A model generated the notes under the pieces. It did no database searches, was not told where the DNA came from, and worked only from the letters and a program-made list of their open reading frames with translations. From Mageeibacillus sp. UBA5770 (GTDB lineage: Bacteria > Bacillota_A > Clostridia > Saccharofermentanales > Saccharofermentanaceae), in contig DIEQ01000076.1 in assembly GCA_002418705.1 (NCBI GenBank), positions 14,077 to 47,969 of the forward strand: a stretch of 33,893 nt of DNA, read 5' to 3'. Of the stretch, positions 23,413 to 32,131 are shown piece after piece. Each line of letters opens with the position of its first letter. Position 1 is the stretch's first letter. The position numbers and the translations under genes are program-made.

Positions 23413-24432
23413 ATGTTTGAAGATTTGCTCCCAGCTGTTGAAAAAAGTATCCTCGAGGCTTCAGGATCCATTCCTGTAGTCTTTGAAGGAATTGAGCACA
23501 ATTTTGAAAAAAGCACTCCTGTACCGACTGTAAGCAAGCATTCTTCGCATGAACTGATGTATCTTCGCGGAGGACGAACTGAATTTGTCATTAACGGTAA
23601 GACAGTGCTGCTTGAAAAGGGATCCACCCTGGTCATCCGGCCGAACGTAAGTCATGCAATCAAAGTCTTAAGCGGGCACGCTGACATGGTAGTCCTTTAC
23701 TTTGGCTTTTCACAGGATATCCGGGAAGCACAGATCGCTCTTCGGACGCCCTCTGAAAATGCGAGGCAGAGTCAGGAGAAGCGTAAGCCCGGCCCGTCTG
23801 TTCCGGCGGCTCTTATGGGAATTTCTACAGAGACGCTGGAGAGTTTTCTTGATTTTGCAAAGGGAGAAGAAGGCGACGATGCTCCAAGCTCCCCGTACCT
23901 TGTCATTTCAGGCAAAAGCCGCCAGGATATCGGAGCCCTTGTTGAACGCATTATGAAAGAGAGCAGCCAGGATTCTTTCGCAAAGGACCTTATGATGCAG
24001 TTCCTTGCCATGGAACTGCTTGTAACACTGTCGAGAGCATTGCGTGAAGAATGGGAGGAGAGCCTTCGGGTCAAGCACGGGAAGGCCAGGGAACTTGTTC
24101 TGATCGCGCGGGATTATCTTGTTCAGAACCATGACCGGGGTATTTCTGTAGCTGATGCAGCCTCCTATGTTTTTTTAAGCCAGGGGTATTTTACCAGGGC
24201 ATTCCGCGACGAGATAGGGATAAGCCCGATGGGTTTTTTAATGCAGGTCCGTGTTAATCACGCCTGCAAGCTCCTTGCGCAGAGAGACATCAAAGTGAGC
24301 GGAGTTGCACTTCAGGTTGGTTTTTCCAGCCCCCAGCGCTTTAATGTGGCGTTTAGAAAGCATATGGGCATGACACCGATGCAGTATCGCCAGATGGTTC
24401 TCGGAACCGACAAAGAATACAGCTACACCTAA
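23413..24432 (+). CDS. AraC-family transcriptional regulator with cupin domain
   Basis: The N-terminal cupin (about 40-105) shows [21 protein letters not shown], in parts [12 protein letters not shown] and EFVINGK, then [13 protein letters not shown], the layout of metabolite-sensing AraC proteins. A charged linker (about 110-180) follows. The paired helix-turn-helix domain (about 235-335) has [20 protein letters not shown] and [21 protein letters not shown]. Length is 339 aa. It reads in the same direction as the esterase-like gene before it and the folate genes after it. Its TAA stop is part of the folE ribosome site, so it may be the first gene of the folate operon. The effector is unknown. 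Confidence 0.87.
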   Translation: MFEDLLPAVEKSILEASGSIPVVFEGIEHNFEKSTPVPTVSKHSSHELMYLRGGRTEFVINGKTVLLEKGSTLVIRPNVSHAIKVLSGHADMVVLYFGFSQDIREAQIALRTPSENARQSQEKRKPGPSVPAALMGISTETLESFLDFAKGEEGDDAPSSPYLVISGKSRQDIGALVERIMKESSQDSFAKDLMMQFLAMELLVTLSRALREEWEESLRVKHGKARELVLIARDYLVQNHDRGISVADAASYVFLSQGYFTRAFRDEIGISPMGFLMQVRVNHACKLLAQRDIKVSGVALQVGFSSPQRFNVAFRKHMGMTPMQYRQMVLGTDKEYSYT

Positions 24433-24445
24433 GGAGGACAATTTT

Positions 24446-25057
24446 TTGGATCACGATGAATTTTCGGTACCGGAAGAATCGGTACATGTTGTAGATCTTC
24501 CCCGTATTGAGAGGGCAGTCAGGGAAATACTGCTTGCTGTGGGTGAAAATCCCGACAGGGAAGGCCTTCAGGAGACACCGTCAAGGGTAGCACGTATGTA
24601 TGCCGAGGTTTTTTGGGGGCTGCAGCGGGATATTCACAAGGATATCAAGATTTTCAACGAACCGGGCAATGACGAAATGATATTGATCGGAGATATTCCG
24701 TTCTATTCAATGTGTGAACACCATCTCCTGCCTTTCATAGGTAAGGCTCATGTTGTATACATACCCAAAGGCGGACGGATCCTGGGCCTGTCCAAGGTTG
24801 CCCGCATTGTAGATACACTTTCCAGGAAGCCGCAGCTTCAGGAGCGCCTCACATCAGAGATCGCCGATACAATAGAAGCCGCGATAAATCCCCATGCCGT
24901 ATGCGTTGTCATTGAGGCTGAACACCTGTGTATGACGATGCGCGGAATCAGGAAGCCCGGATCAAGAACCGTTACATCTGCCATGCGCGGCGGATGCCGG
25001 AACGATGCGAAAACCAGGGCGGAGGCACTTTCATTAATCAACCGCCTTCATGACTGA
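24446..25057 (+). CDS. folE: GTP cyclohydrolase I (type IA)
   Basis: FolE converts GTP to 7,8-dihydroneopterin triphosphate, the first step of folate synthesis. The zinc ligands Cys90, His93 (MCEHHLLPF) and Cys162 ([10 protein letters not shown]) are present, together with [14 protein letters not shown] and the C-terminal [14 protein letters not shown]. Length, 203 aa, is typical. It starts at TTG: AAGGAGGA (24431-24438) stands 7 bp before it, and no ATG or GTG fits the family N-terminus. The Shine-Dalgarno overlaps the stop codon of the AraC gene upstream. folP starts 25 bp downstream. Confidence 0.95.
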   Translation: MDHDEFSVPEESVHVVDLPRIERAVREILLAVGENPDREGLQETPSRVARMYAEVFWGLQRDIHKDIKIFNEPGNDEMILIGDIPFYSMCEHHLLPFIGKAHVVYIPKGGRILGLSKVARIVDTLSRKPQLQERLTSEIADTIEAAINPHAVCVVIEAEHLCMTMRGIRKPGSRTVTSAMRGGCRNDAKTRAEALSLINRLHD

Positions 25058-25082
25058 TATCAAAAATTCGGGGAGGACAGCC

Positions 25083-25961
25083 ATGACAGACCGGCAAAAT
25101 CAGACACCATATGGCTTGACGGAGCCTGCCGGGCACGCCTTTTTCAGGGCAGGAGAGTATCTTCTGCCAATATACGACAAGACCTTCATTATGGGTATCC
25201 TGAATGTCACTCCTGATTCTTTTTCTGACGGGGGGCTTTTCTTTTCGGTTGAAGCCGCTGTCGCTCATGCTGAAAAAATGGTTGCATCCGGTGCGGACAT
25301 CATTGATGTCGGCGGTGAATCCACCCGCCCGGGGCATACACCTGTTCCGGCTGATGAAGAGATCAGGAGAATTGTTCCCGTGATACAGGCATTGAAAAAG
25401 CATCTGCATGTGCCTGTATCGATTGATACATGGAAATCATCTGTCGCGTCTGCTGCCGTTGAAGCCGGTGCCTCGATTATAAACGATGTCTGGGGCTGCA
25501 GAAAAGACCCGGATATTGCCCGCGTCGCAGCTGATACGGGAGCAGGGCTGATTATGATGTTCAACGCCTTTGATCCACTGCTGGCACGCCGGTCAGGTGA
25601 TATAGTAACAGATGCTGTCGAATACCTTAAAGAGAGTATTCGAATCGCCCGTGCAGCCGGTGTTCAGGATGATCAGATCATGACAGACCCCGGAATCGGC
25701 TTTGGCGTCAGTACCGAAGAATCCCTTGCGCTGATCAGATCGCTGCCTGAACTGCGGGAACTCGGCTTTCCTGTGCTCCTTGGCCCTTCGCGAAAAAGAT
25801 TTATCGGAGCAGTGCTCGATGAGCCAGTTGAAAACCGGCTGGTCGGTACGATTGCAGCATGCTGCGTAGGTGCATGCCTTGGGGCAAATGTTGTAAGGGT
25901 CCATGACGTGGAAGAAATAGCAGCAGCCATGAAGATGAAGGATGCCATTGTAAGAATTTAG
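25083..25961 (+). CDS. folP: Dihydropteroate synthase
   Basis: FolP joins p-aminobenzoate to 6-hydroxymethyl-dihydropterin diphosphate and is the target of sulfonamides. The family motifs appear in order: IMGILNVTPDSFSDGG, IDVGGESTRPG, SIDTWKSSVA, INDVWG, DPGIGFG and LLGPSRKRFIG. The frame also has an ATG at 25050 overlapping the folE end, but GGGGAGGA (25070-25077) lies between the two and points to 25083 (292 aa). The gene ends in TAG at its natural C-terminus, which shows TAG is read as stop in this organism. Confidence 0.95.
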   Translation: MTDRQNQTPYGLTEPAGHAFFRAGEYLLPIYDKTFIMGILNVTPDSFSDGGLFFSVEAAVAHAEKMVASGADIIDVGGESTRPGHTPVPADEEIRRIVPVIQALKKHLHVPVSIDTWKSSVASAAVEAGASIINDVWGCRKDPDIARVAADTGAGLIMMFNAFDPLLARRSGDIVTDAVEYLKESIRIARAAGVQDDQIMTDPGIGFGVSTEESLALIRSLPELRELGFPVLLGPSRKRFIGAVLDEPVENRLVGTIAACCVGACLGANVVRVHDVEEIAAAMKMKDAIVRI

Positions 25962-25976
25962 GAGTGTGGAATTAGT

Positions 25977-26384
25977 ATGCAGTCTCTGATTGATTATCCT
26001 GACAGGATTTACTTAAAGGGAATGTCATTTTATGGCTATACCGGTGTTTTTTCTTTTGAAAAAAGAGAAGGACAGAAATTTCTGGTTGACCTTACATTGT
26101 TTTTTCGCCGTATTCCCGGTGTAGTAACGGATGAGATTGCAGACACCGTACATTACGGTGAAGTATTCGATGTTGTTAAATTTATTGTCGAAAACAGTGC
26201 GTTTGATCTGATTGAAAAGTTATCCGGTGAAATTGTTTTTGCTGTATTGTCCCGTTTTCCGTTGATTGATGCTGCTGAAGTTGTTGTTTCAAAACCGGAC
26301 GCACCTGTCGAAGGAATATTTGATTCAATGTGCGTGAGCCTTTTCCGTGAACGGACATCATTGCCCGAGGTAAAAGAACAATGA
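25977..26384 (+). CDS. folB: Dihydroneopterin aldolase
   Basis: FolB cleaves 7,8-dihydroneopterin to 6-hydroxymethyl-dihydropterin and glycolaldehyde. The conserved features are SFYGYTGVFSFEKREGQ (YGYHG in most homologues, with Thr here in place of His), TVHYGEVFD, IEKLSGEI and the KPDAPVEGIFD segment with the active-site lysine. The length of 135 aa is slightly above the usual 120. It overlaps folK by 4 bp (ATGA). The GGAG ribosome site is 12 bp upstream, a long spacing. Confidence 0.9.
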   Translation: MQSLIDYPDRIYLKGMSFYGYTGVFSFEKREGQKFLVDLTLFFRRIPGVVTDEIADTVHYGEVFDVVKFIVENSAFDLIEKLSGEIVFAVLSRFPLIDAAEVVVSKPDAPVEGIFDSMCVSLFRERTSLPEVKEQ

Positions 26385-26863
26385 GTACGGCATTTCTGTC
26401 TATGGGAAGCAATTTGGGCAACAGGCTGGCTAACCTGAAAAAAGCTCTGTCCCTGTTATCGTCTCATCCTGATATTTTTGTTGTCAATGTATCCTCTGTT
26501 TACGAAACGGATCCTGTCGGTTATACCAGTCAGGATGACTTTCTGAACCTTGTATGCAGAATAGAAACGGATATGTCACCGCAGGCCCTGCTGGCGTACC
26601 TGCAGACAATTGAACAGATTCTGCACAGGGAGAAAACAATCCGCTTCGGTCCCCGGACGATTGATGTGGATATTCTGACATTTGATGAGCTTGTCATGAA
26701 TACACAGGAGCTTATTCTGCCCCACCCGCGAATGAGTGAACGAGCATTTGTCCAGATCCCGCTGCAGGAGATTCTTGATGGCTCGCGTTCCGGAAAGAGT
26801 CCGGACCCGTCTGTCAGGCTTTTCGCAGCGATACCGGATAATTGCTGGTTGAAGCACAAGTAA
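26381..26863 (+). CDS. folK: 2-amino-4-hydroxy-6-hydroxymethyldihydropteridine diphosphokinase
   Basis: FolK transfers diphosphate from ATP to 6-hydroxymethyl-dihydropterin to make the substrate for FolP. The signature motifs SMGSNLGNRLANL, SSVYETDPVGY, RFGPRTIDVDIL and LPHPRMSERAFV are intact, including the metal-binding Asp pair in DVD. Length, 160 aa, is normal. It is the last gene of folE-folP-folB-folK and overlaps folB. Confidence 0.95.
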   Translation: MSTAFLSMGSNLGNRLANLKKALSLLSSHPDIFVVNVSSVYETDPVGYTSQDDFLNLVCRIETDMSPQALLAYLQTIEQILHREKTIRFGPRTIDVDILTFDELVMNTQELILPHPRMSERAFVQIPLQEILDGSRSGKSPDPSVRLFAAIPDNCWLKHK

Positions 26864-26876
26864 AATCAGATATAAT
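26849..26876 (+). promoter_or_regulatory. Promoter of the low-complexity protein gene
   Basis: TTGAAG (26849-26854), a 16-bp spacer and a consensus TATAAT (26871-26876) overlap the end of folK. Transcription would start near 26883, about 40 bp before the next ATG. Confidence 0.6.
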
Positions 26877-26924
26877 AGAAGCATATGTAAATTTACGAAA
26901 TCCAGGACTCATAGGAGGAACAGC

Positions 26925-27599
26925 ATGAGTGAAAATGCCAACCAGCCCATTTCCCGCAACGGTTCAGACAACAGCGGTAATGGCGGACACATTGATCCGG
27001 GCGCAAGACGGAACAATCCATCCGGGAACAGAAATAACCGGAGAAGACGTCCTTCGCAGCAGATCGGTGGGGAACAGTCGGCGAATCATTCACAGCGGCC
27101 GCCGGTAAACAATCCCGGTGCATCTGCACAGCAGGGCGCACAGCTGGGTACACAGCAGGGCGGACAACAGGGAAACCAACAGGGCAAGCAGCAAAATCCT
27201 GCAGCCCGTTCTGAGCCATATCAGCAGAGAAGAGGCAACAACCGTCCGCCAAGACCCAATCAGGGTCCCGGAGCTCCCGCTTCGCACGGTGCAAACCCTG
27301 CCGGTTCTGCTCCTGCAGGCGTTTCTCAGAATGCCAGTCGCGGAACCGAGAAGCCGGAGCATAAAAACGAACGCCAGATTCCGCAGGCCAGAACTGAAAA
27401 AACAGACAGCCAGGCATATGCGAATCAAAAAAACAGCGCGAACCAGCCTCCCCGCAATGAGCGCCCGCGTGAACCGCGTACCTGGGGCAGGAATATCCGT
27501 ACGGAAGAGACACACGAGGATATCCGCAGGGATAATGAAAGAATCGAAAAAGAAATCTGGTTGGAGATTGCCAGTATCCATACATATAAGCTTGACTGA
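26925..27599 (+). CDS. Intrinsically disordered Asn/Gln/Gly/Arg/Pro-rich protein with a short conserved-looking tail
   Basis: About 195 of 224 residues are low complexity. An Arg/Asn block (RRNNPSGNRNNRRRR) is followed by a Gln/Gly tract of QQG repeats (about 69-88), then Pro/Ala/Asn stretches. Only the last 30 residues (TEETHEDIRRDNERIEKEIW, then LEIASIHTYKLD) look structured, probably one amphipathic helix. AGGAGG at 26913-26918 gives a firm start. There is no signal peptide or membrane segment. I do not recognise the function. The net positive charge and Arg/Gly content suggest nucleic-acid binding or condensate formation, by inference only. Confidence 0.72.
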   Translation: MSENANQPISRNGSDNSGNGGHIDPGARRNNPSGNRNNRRRRPSQQIGGEQSANHSQRPPVNNPGASAQQGAQLGTQQGGQQGNQQGKQQNPAARSEPYQQRRGNNRPPRPNQGPGAPASHGANPAGSAPAGVSQNASRGTEKPEHKNERQIPQARTEKTDSQAYANQKNSANQPPRNERPREPRTWGRNIRTEETHEDIRRDNERIEKEIWLEIASIHTYKLD

Positions 27600-27619
27600 C
27601 AGAGAGGAAATCTTTTTAT

Positions 27620-29116
27620 ATGTCAGCTTTTTACAAGGATGCGCCTGCTCCTGATTTGTCCCGGCTTTTTCTCTGGAATATGCCTTCAGGCAAAACCACG
27701 CATCCCGGCTTTCATATGCCAGGGCATGCCGGTGCGCGTTTATTTCATGATGAATATGCATCTGCCCTAATAGCAGTCGATACGACTGAGCTTGCGTCAT
27801 CAGATGATCTGCATGATCCTTCCGGTCCCGCTCTTCGGGCGATGCAGGAAGCCTCGCGAGTCTATGGAAGCAAAGAATCTCTGTTTGTGACTACCGGTTC
27901 TACAACCGGCATTCATGTAATGCTTGCAGCAGTTGCAGCACCGGATACTTTTTTGCTGATCCCGAGAACGGTACATTTGTCGGTTCTTAATGCACTTTCC
28001 CTTCTTGACTTAAGGTATGCGTTTATAACGCTGCCCCAGGCCGACAAAAATTCCGCTTATCTGTATCCGCAGCTTACAAAGGATGTGCTCGCAGCTGCCC
28101 TTGAACGTTACCCTCAGGCAACGGATGTTCTTCTGGTGTCTCCTGATTATTACGGCCAGAGTGCAGATCTTATGGAGCTTGCCAAACTGTCTCATGATCA
28201 TGGCTGCCGACTTCTTGTTGATGAAGCCCACGGATCCCATTTTACTTTCGCGCCAGACCTTTTTCCCGATGATGCAATGAGCAGCCATGCTGATATGTGC
28301 GTTCAGAGCCTCCATAAGACTCTGCCGGCACTTACCATGGCTTCGCAAATACATATTTCCCGCGATGCGGTTGCCTCCGGGAGAATATCCGTCAGACGCG
28401 TCTGGGAGATGCTGCGGCTTTTTGAAACTTCCAGTCCGTCATTTGTTATCGCGGCTTCCGCCGAATATGCCATAGCGTGGATGGAGAGCATGGGAAACCG
28501 CGCGCTGTCTGAAAGAAGCTCTGATATCCGGTGTTTTCTCGAACGGATCCAGCCTGTGCTCGGCAGTCAGCCAATCATGTGCCGTGATCGGAGAAGTGCT
28601 GATAGGATGCATCTTGTCCTGATGACAGACACACACGAATTTTTAGCCTCTGATTTGATGAAGGCTCTCGAAAAGAAGGGGATAGATGTTGAGTTTGCAG
28701 ATCTTCTGCGACTTGTGCTTATTGTATCTCCCTGGCAGACAGCTGAAGACTTAGATGAACTTGCCTGTGCGATATCTGCATCAGTTGAAGAATTGAAACT
28801 CGCTGGTAAAACAGGCGCACGGGATGCATTTGAAACTGACAGGCAGTGGGGTTGCCTGCTCTGCAGAATCCCTGAAAGATGTCTGCCTCTTCGGACAGCA
28901 GTTTTTGGAGGTCTTGATACGGATTGTATCGAACTATCCGCTGCGCAAGGCAGGATTTCCGCCTCCATAATCGCCCCGTACCCTCCGGGAATAGCAGTTT
29001 TATGGCCCGGTGAAAAAATTTCAGCACAGCATTTGACGGTTCTGCAACAGCTTCGGGATCTGAAAATAACGGTTCGCGGCATGGATAATGGAAAGATTGA
29101 TGTTATTCATGAGTGA
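27620..29116 (+). CDS. Orn/Lys/Arg decarboxylase-family PLP enzyme (YaaO/SpeA-like)
   Basis: This is a fold-type I PLP enzyme of the small basic amino acid decarboxylase group, which makes agmatine, cadaverine or putrescine. It has FHMPGHAG at the start, SLFVTTGSTTGIHVML, LVDEAHGSHF with the cofactor Asp, and the Schiff-base lysine Lys233 in QSLHKTLPALT. At 498 aa it matches the Bacillus YaaO/SpeA class and lacks the N-terminal wing domain of the inducible enzymes. Its position before tmk-yaaQ-holB is that of yaaO in B. subtilis. Which amino acid it uses cannot be told from the sequence. The ribosome site GAGAGG is 12 bp upstream. Confidence 0.88.
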   Translation: MSAFYKDAPAPDLSRLFLWNMPSGKTTHPGFHMPGHAGARLFHDEYASALIAVDTTELASSDDLHDPSGPALRAMQEASRVYGSKESLFVTTGSTTGIHVMLAAVAAPDTFLLIPRTVHLSVLNALSLLDLRYAFITLPQADKNSAYLYPQLTKDVLAAALERYPQATDVLLVSPDYYGQSADLMELAKLSHDHGCRLLVDEAHGSHFTFAPDLFPDDAMSSHADMCVQSLHKTLPALTMASQIHISRDAVASGRISVRRVWEMLRLFETSSPSFVIAASAEYAIAWMESMGNRALSERSSDIRCFLERIQPVLGSQPIMCRDRRSADRMHLVLMTDTHEFLASDLMKALEKKGIDVEFADLLRLVLIVSPWQTAEDLDELACAISASVEELKLAGKTGARDAFETDRQWGCLLCRIPERCLPLRTAVFGGLDTDCIELSAAQGRISASIIAPYPPGIAVLWPGEKISAQHLTVLQQLRDLKITVRGMDNGKIDVIHE

Positions 29117-29190
29117 TTTATTGGTGGAGAAGCTGACATTGTTGCGTTATAATGCAAAGAAGATCTGTACAAAACGCGCAGAATCTGCGA

Positions 29191-29196
29191 TATAAT
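29191..29196 (+). promoter_or_regulatory. Candidate -10 box in front of tmk
   Basis: TATAAT lies 20 bp before the chosen GTG start of tmk; another TATAAT is at 29148-29153. Neither has a convincing -35. If the first is used, the ATG at 29195 lies outside the transcript, which supports the GTG start. Confidence 0.35.
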
Positions 29197-29215
29197 GAAT
29201 GGGAGTTACGAAGCG

Positions 29216-29848
29216 GTGCGAACGGACAAGGGTTTGTTTGTTACATTTGAAGGAATTGACGGGAGCGGGAAATCCACTCAGGTGACTGCGCTCAAGAACT
29301 CACTGGAAGAGAAGGGCATGAAGGTTCTGCTTGTACGCGAACCTGGCGGCACTATGATCGGAGAAAAGATCCGTTCAATTCTTCTGGATAAGGCGAACAC
29401 CGGAATGACTTCTGAAACGGAGCTTCTTCTATACGAAGCGGCAAGATCGCAGAACGTCAGCGAAGTTATCAGACCGGCGCTGGCACAAGGTAAAATCGTA
29501 ATCTGCGATCGGTTCTATGACTCGACAGTTGCATATCAGGGATATGCGAGAGGCCTGGAACTAACCTCGGTTGATTTTTTGAATCGGTATGCGACAGGCG
29601 GACTTGAACCGGATCTGACTTTTCTTCTGGATCTTCCGGCACAGACGGCGTGGAAACGCATGAATGTCCGGGAAGGCGCACAGGACCGACTGGAACTTGA
29701 AGGACTGGAATTTATGGAAAAAGTTCGGGCAGGCTATCTGGAACTGGCAGACAGTCATGCACGAATTATTAAACTGGATGCATTGTCACCGGCCACGGTG
29801 CTGGCAGAATATATAGATCGCAAATTTTGGGAGGTAGTTTACACATGA
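29216..29848 (+). CDS. tmk: Thymidylate kinase
   Basis: Tmk phosphorylates dTMP to dTDP for DNA synthesis. The P-loop FEGIDGSGKSTQ, the REPGGT substrate loop and the DRFYDSTVAYQGYARG segment (DR motif) are all present, with a LID region around REGAQDRLE. I place the start at GTG 29216, with GGGAG (29201-29205) 10 bp upstream, giving 210 aa and an N-terminus MRTDKGLFVTFEG like other family members. An ATG at 29195 is in frame but has no ribosome site and overlaps a -10 box. The stop overlaps yaaQ by 4 bp. Confidence 0.93.
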   Translation: MRTDKGLFVTFEGIDGSGKSTQVTALKNSLEEKGMKVLLVREPGGTMIGEKIRSILLDKANTGMTSETELLLYEAARSQNVSEVIRPALAQGKIVICDRFYDSTVAYQGYARGLELTSVDFLNRYATGGLEPDLTFLLDLPAQTAWKRMNVREGAQDRLELEGLEFMEKVRAGYLELADSHARIIKLDALSPATVLAEYIDRKFWEVVYT

Positions 29849-30174
29849 AACTCGTTTTTGCTATTGTTCACGATGAGGACAGTCCCCGATTAATGGCGGA
29901 GCTCAACAAATCTGGTTATCGTGTTACTAAGCTTAATTCTTCCGGCGGATTTCTCCGTTCGGGAAACACAACTCTTATGATCGTTGTTGAGGATGAACAG
30001 ATCGAAGATGTAATGGGGCTGATTCGCAAATATTCGTCCAGCAGGCAGTCTGCCATCAATACGAATGTGACGCCATCCGCCATGGGAGGAGCTTATATTC
30101 CTTATCCGGTTGAGGTCATGGTCGGAGGCGCTACTGTTTTCGTTCTGAATGTTGAACAATTCGAGAAGATGTAA
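29845..30174 (+). CDS. darA: PII-like cyclic-di-AMP receptor protein YaaQ/DarA
   Basis: This small cytoplasmic trimeric PII-like protein binds c-di-AMP in Firmicutes; its downstream target is not known. The 109-aa chain has the family features KLVFAIVHDEDSPRLMAEL, GYRVTKLNSSGGFLRSGNTTL (in parts RVTKLNSSGGF and LRSGNTT) and the C-terminal VGGATVFVLNVEQFEKM. GGGAGG (29829-29834) supports the ATG at 29845; the frame upstream to a TTG at 29827 includes the ribosome site itself and is not coding. It overlaps tmk by 4 bp and lies 3 bp before holB, as in Bacillus except that yaaR is missing. Confidence 0.93.
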   Translation: MKLVFAIVHDEDSPRLMAELNKSGYRVTKLNSSGGFLRSGNTTLMIVVEDEQIEDVMGLIRKYSSSRQSAINTNVTPSAMGGAYIPYPVEVMVGGATVFVLNVEQFEKM

Positions 30175-30177
30175 GCT

Positions 30178-31209
30178 ATGGCATTGTCGTCCGTAATTGG
30201 TCAGGCCTATGCCAGAGAGCGCCTCGGTACGCTGTTTTCAGGCGAACCGGGGCATGCTTATATTTTGACGGGACCTTCAGGCATCGGAAAAACGATGCTG
30301 GCCAAAGAGGTCAGCAAAGGACTTCTGTGTTCCCGCCCGACAATCGACGGAGCATGCGGTGCATGTTCTTTTTGCCGGTATTATGAGGAAGGCAGCCACC
30401 CGGATTTTCGCGAACTGGCACTGGCTTCCGGTGAAAAGACTATCCGAGTTGCCGATGTCCGTTCACGCATCGGTGCGGATGTTAATATTTATCCGCAGAT
30501 ATCTAAGCGAAAAGTCTATCTGATCGATGCTGACGGCCTCAATGAAGAGGGGCAGAACGCACTTCTGAAAACACTGGAAGAACCGCCGCCTTCGATCGTT
30601 TTTATCCTGACGGTGACAGATACGGCAAAGCTCCTTAAGACAATCGTTTCGAGAGCCGTTGTTATTTCCCTTATCCCTAATTCGGAAAAGGAAATTCTGA
30701 CGATTCTCCACCAGAAAACGACACTGGATGATAAAGACGCGCTGTTTTATGCCCGCTATTCCAACGGCATTCCCGGACAGGCGCTTTCGCTTGCCCAAAG
30801 CCAATGGTTTTCGGGCTTAAGAGAGGACTCCCTGGAGCTTCTTTTCAGGGCAGCGACTCAGAATAAAGCTGAACTGCTGACATCATCGTATTCATTTTTC
30901 GAATCCAACAAGGATCATGTTCCTGAAATTCTTCTGATTATGCAGCTTGTACTCAGGGATATGGCGATACTGCTTCGCATGCCGAAAGGCTGTTCCTTGC
31001 TGAATGATGACAAAAGAGATAAGATGATTCATATCCTTTCCCATAACAAATTGACTGTGCAGAATATCGAAAGGGCATCCAACGCCGCAACACACGCAGC
31101 CCGGTCCCTTTCTTCAAATTGCAGCTTTGAGAGCACTGTATGCCAGATGCTTTTATCTATCCAGAAGGAGTTTACAAATGCCAAAAGTAGTATCCGTCCG
31201 GTTTCATGA
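30178..31209 (+). CDS. holB: DNA polymerase III delta-prime subunit
   Basis: The delta-prime subunit is part of the clamp loader that places the beta clamp on DNA. Walker A GPSGIGKT is at 32-39. Four zinc cysteines at 51, 60, 63 and 66 have the same spacing as E. coli delta-prime. The motif LIDADGLNEEGQNALLKTLEEPP is the sensor/DExx region of this family (in parts LIDADGLNEEGQNALL and KTLEEPP). The SRC motif reads SRA (TIVSRAVV). Length of 343 aa is usual. ricT starts inside its last 32 bases. Confidence 0.93.
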   Translation: MALSSVIGQAYARERLGTLFSGEPGHAYILTGPSGIGKTMLAKEVSKGLLCSRPTIDGACGACSFCRYYEEGSHPDFRELALASGEKTIRVADVRSRIGADVNIYPQISKRKVYLIDADGLNEEGQNALLKTLEEPPPSIVFILTVTDTAKLLKTIVSRAVVISLIPNSEKEILTILHQKTTLDDKDALFYARYSNGIPGQALSLAQSQWFSGLREDSLELLFRAATQNKAELLTSSYSFFESNKDHVPEILLIMQLVLRDMAILLRMPKGCSLLNDDKRDKMIHILSHNKLTVQNIERASNAATHAARSLSSNCSFESTVCQMLLSIQKEFTNAKSSIRPVS

Positions 31210-32110
31210 TGCCGGGAAAATTTATCATTTTGATCCTGTCGGGTTTCACCTTCATCTTGGGGATACCGTTATCGTCGAAACGAGCCAGGGCCTTGACTTA
31301 GGTCATATTGCAGAAGAGGCGATGGAGCTTCCGATGGAGCAGATCGTTGAGCCTCTCCGGCCGATTATCCGACTTGCCGATGAAGACGATAACCGCCGTT
31401 ATGAGGAGAAGAAACGTCGTGAAAAAGAAGCTTTTGCTCTTTGCCAGGAAAAAGTTGAGTCCCGCGGACTCAAAATGAACCTGATTGACGCTGAGTACAG
31501 CTTCGACGGCAAGAAGCTTGTTTTCTACTTTACGGCAGACGGACGCGTTGATTTCCGCGAGCTTGTTAAAGATCTTGCCGCTGTATTCCGCACGCGGATT
31601 GAATTAAGACAGATCGGTGTCCGTGACCAGGCCAGAATGATCGGCGGTCTGGGCCTGTGCGGCCGCGAACTTTGCTGCTGCTCATTCCTGAATGATTTTG
31701 TGCCTGTATCCATAAAAATGGCCAAGGAACAGGGCCTTTCAATGAATCCCACCAAGATCTCCGGAGCCTGCGGCCGCCTGATGTGCTGCTTGAAATACGA
31801 ACAGGATGCGTATGAGGACGCTCACGCCCGCCTCCCCAAACAGGGAGATATCGTGATGACGCCTCAGGGCAAAGGTACGGTACTTTCAGTAGACCTCCTT
31901 CGCGAGAAGATCACTGTCCGTCTTGAAGCTGACGACGGTGCCGACGCAATAACCATACTTGCCAGCGACTCGGAAGTTCTTTCCCATAAGAGTAAAAAAC
32001 CTCAGCAGTCCTGCGGAAAGTGTGCATGCGAAGGACACGGGAAAGGCAAAGGCGGACAAGTGGAGGAACCCTTTGTCATCGATGAGGAAATCATTGATTT
32101 TGAAGAATAA
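31178..32110 (+). CDS. ricT: PSP1-domain protein RicT (YaaT)
   Basis: In Bacillus RicT works with RicA and RicF in a complex that supports RNase Y-dependent mRNA maturation and sporulation/competence and carries iron-sulfur clusters. The PSP1 core has GDTVIVETSQGLDLGHI (in parts GDTVIVET and GLDLGHI), and the cysteine-rich CGRELCCCSFL and CGRLMCCLKYE motifs typical of the family. The C-terminal tail adds SCGKCACEGHGKGKGG. AAGGAG (31165-31170) decides the ATG at 31178 (310 aa); an ATG at 31127 lies deeper in holB without a ribosome site. RicA and RicF are not in the window. Confidence 0.92.
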   Translation: MPKVVSVRFHDAGKIYHFDPVGFHLHLGDTVIVETSQGLDLGHIAEEAMELPMEQIVEPLRPIIRLADEDDNRRYEEKKRREKEAFALCQEKVESRGLKMNLIDAEYSFDGKKLVFYFTADGRVDFRELVKDLAAVFRTRIELRQIGVRDQARMIGGLGLCGRELCCCSFLNDFVPVSIKMAKEQGLSMNPTKISGACGRLMCCLKYEQDAYEDAHARLPKQGDIVMTPQGKGTVLSVDLLREKITVRLEADDGADAITILASDSEVLSHKSKKPQQSCGKCACEGHGKGKGGQVEEPFVIDEEIIDFEE

Positions 32111-32131
32111 AGCATAATTTTCTTTGAATTA

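Noticed and set aside
26893..27800. Two long open frames on the minus strand opposite the low-complexity gene
   Set aside because: They are by-products of the biased codon composition of the plus-strand gene. They have odd Cys/Arg-rich sequences, no ribosome sites and no recognisable domains.
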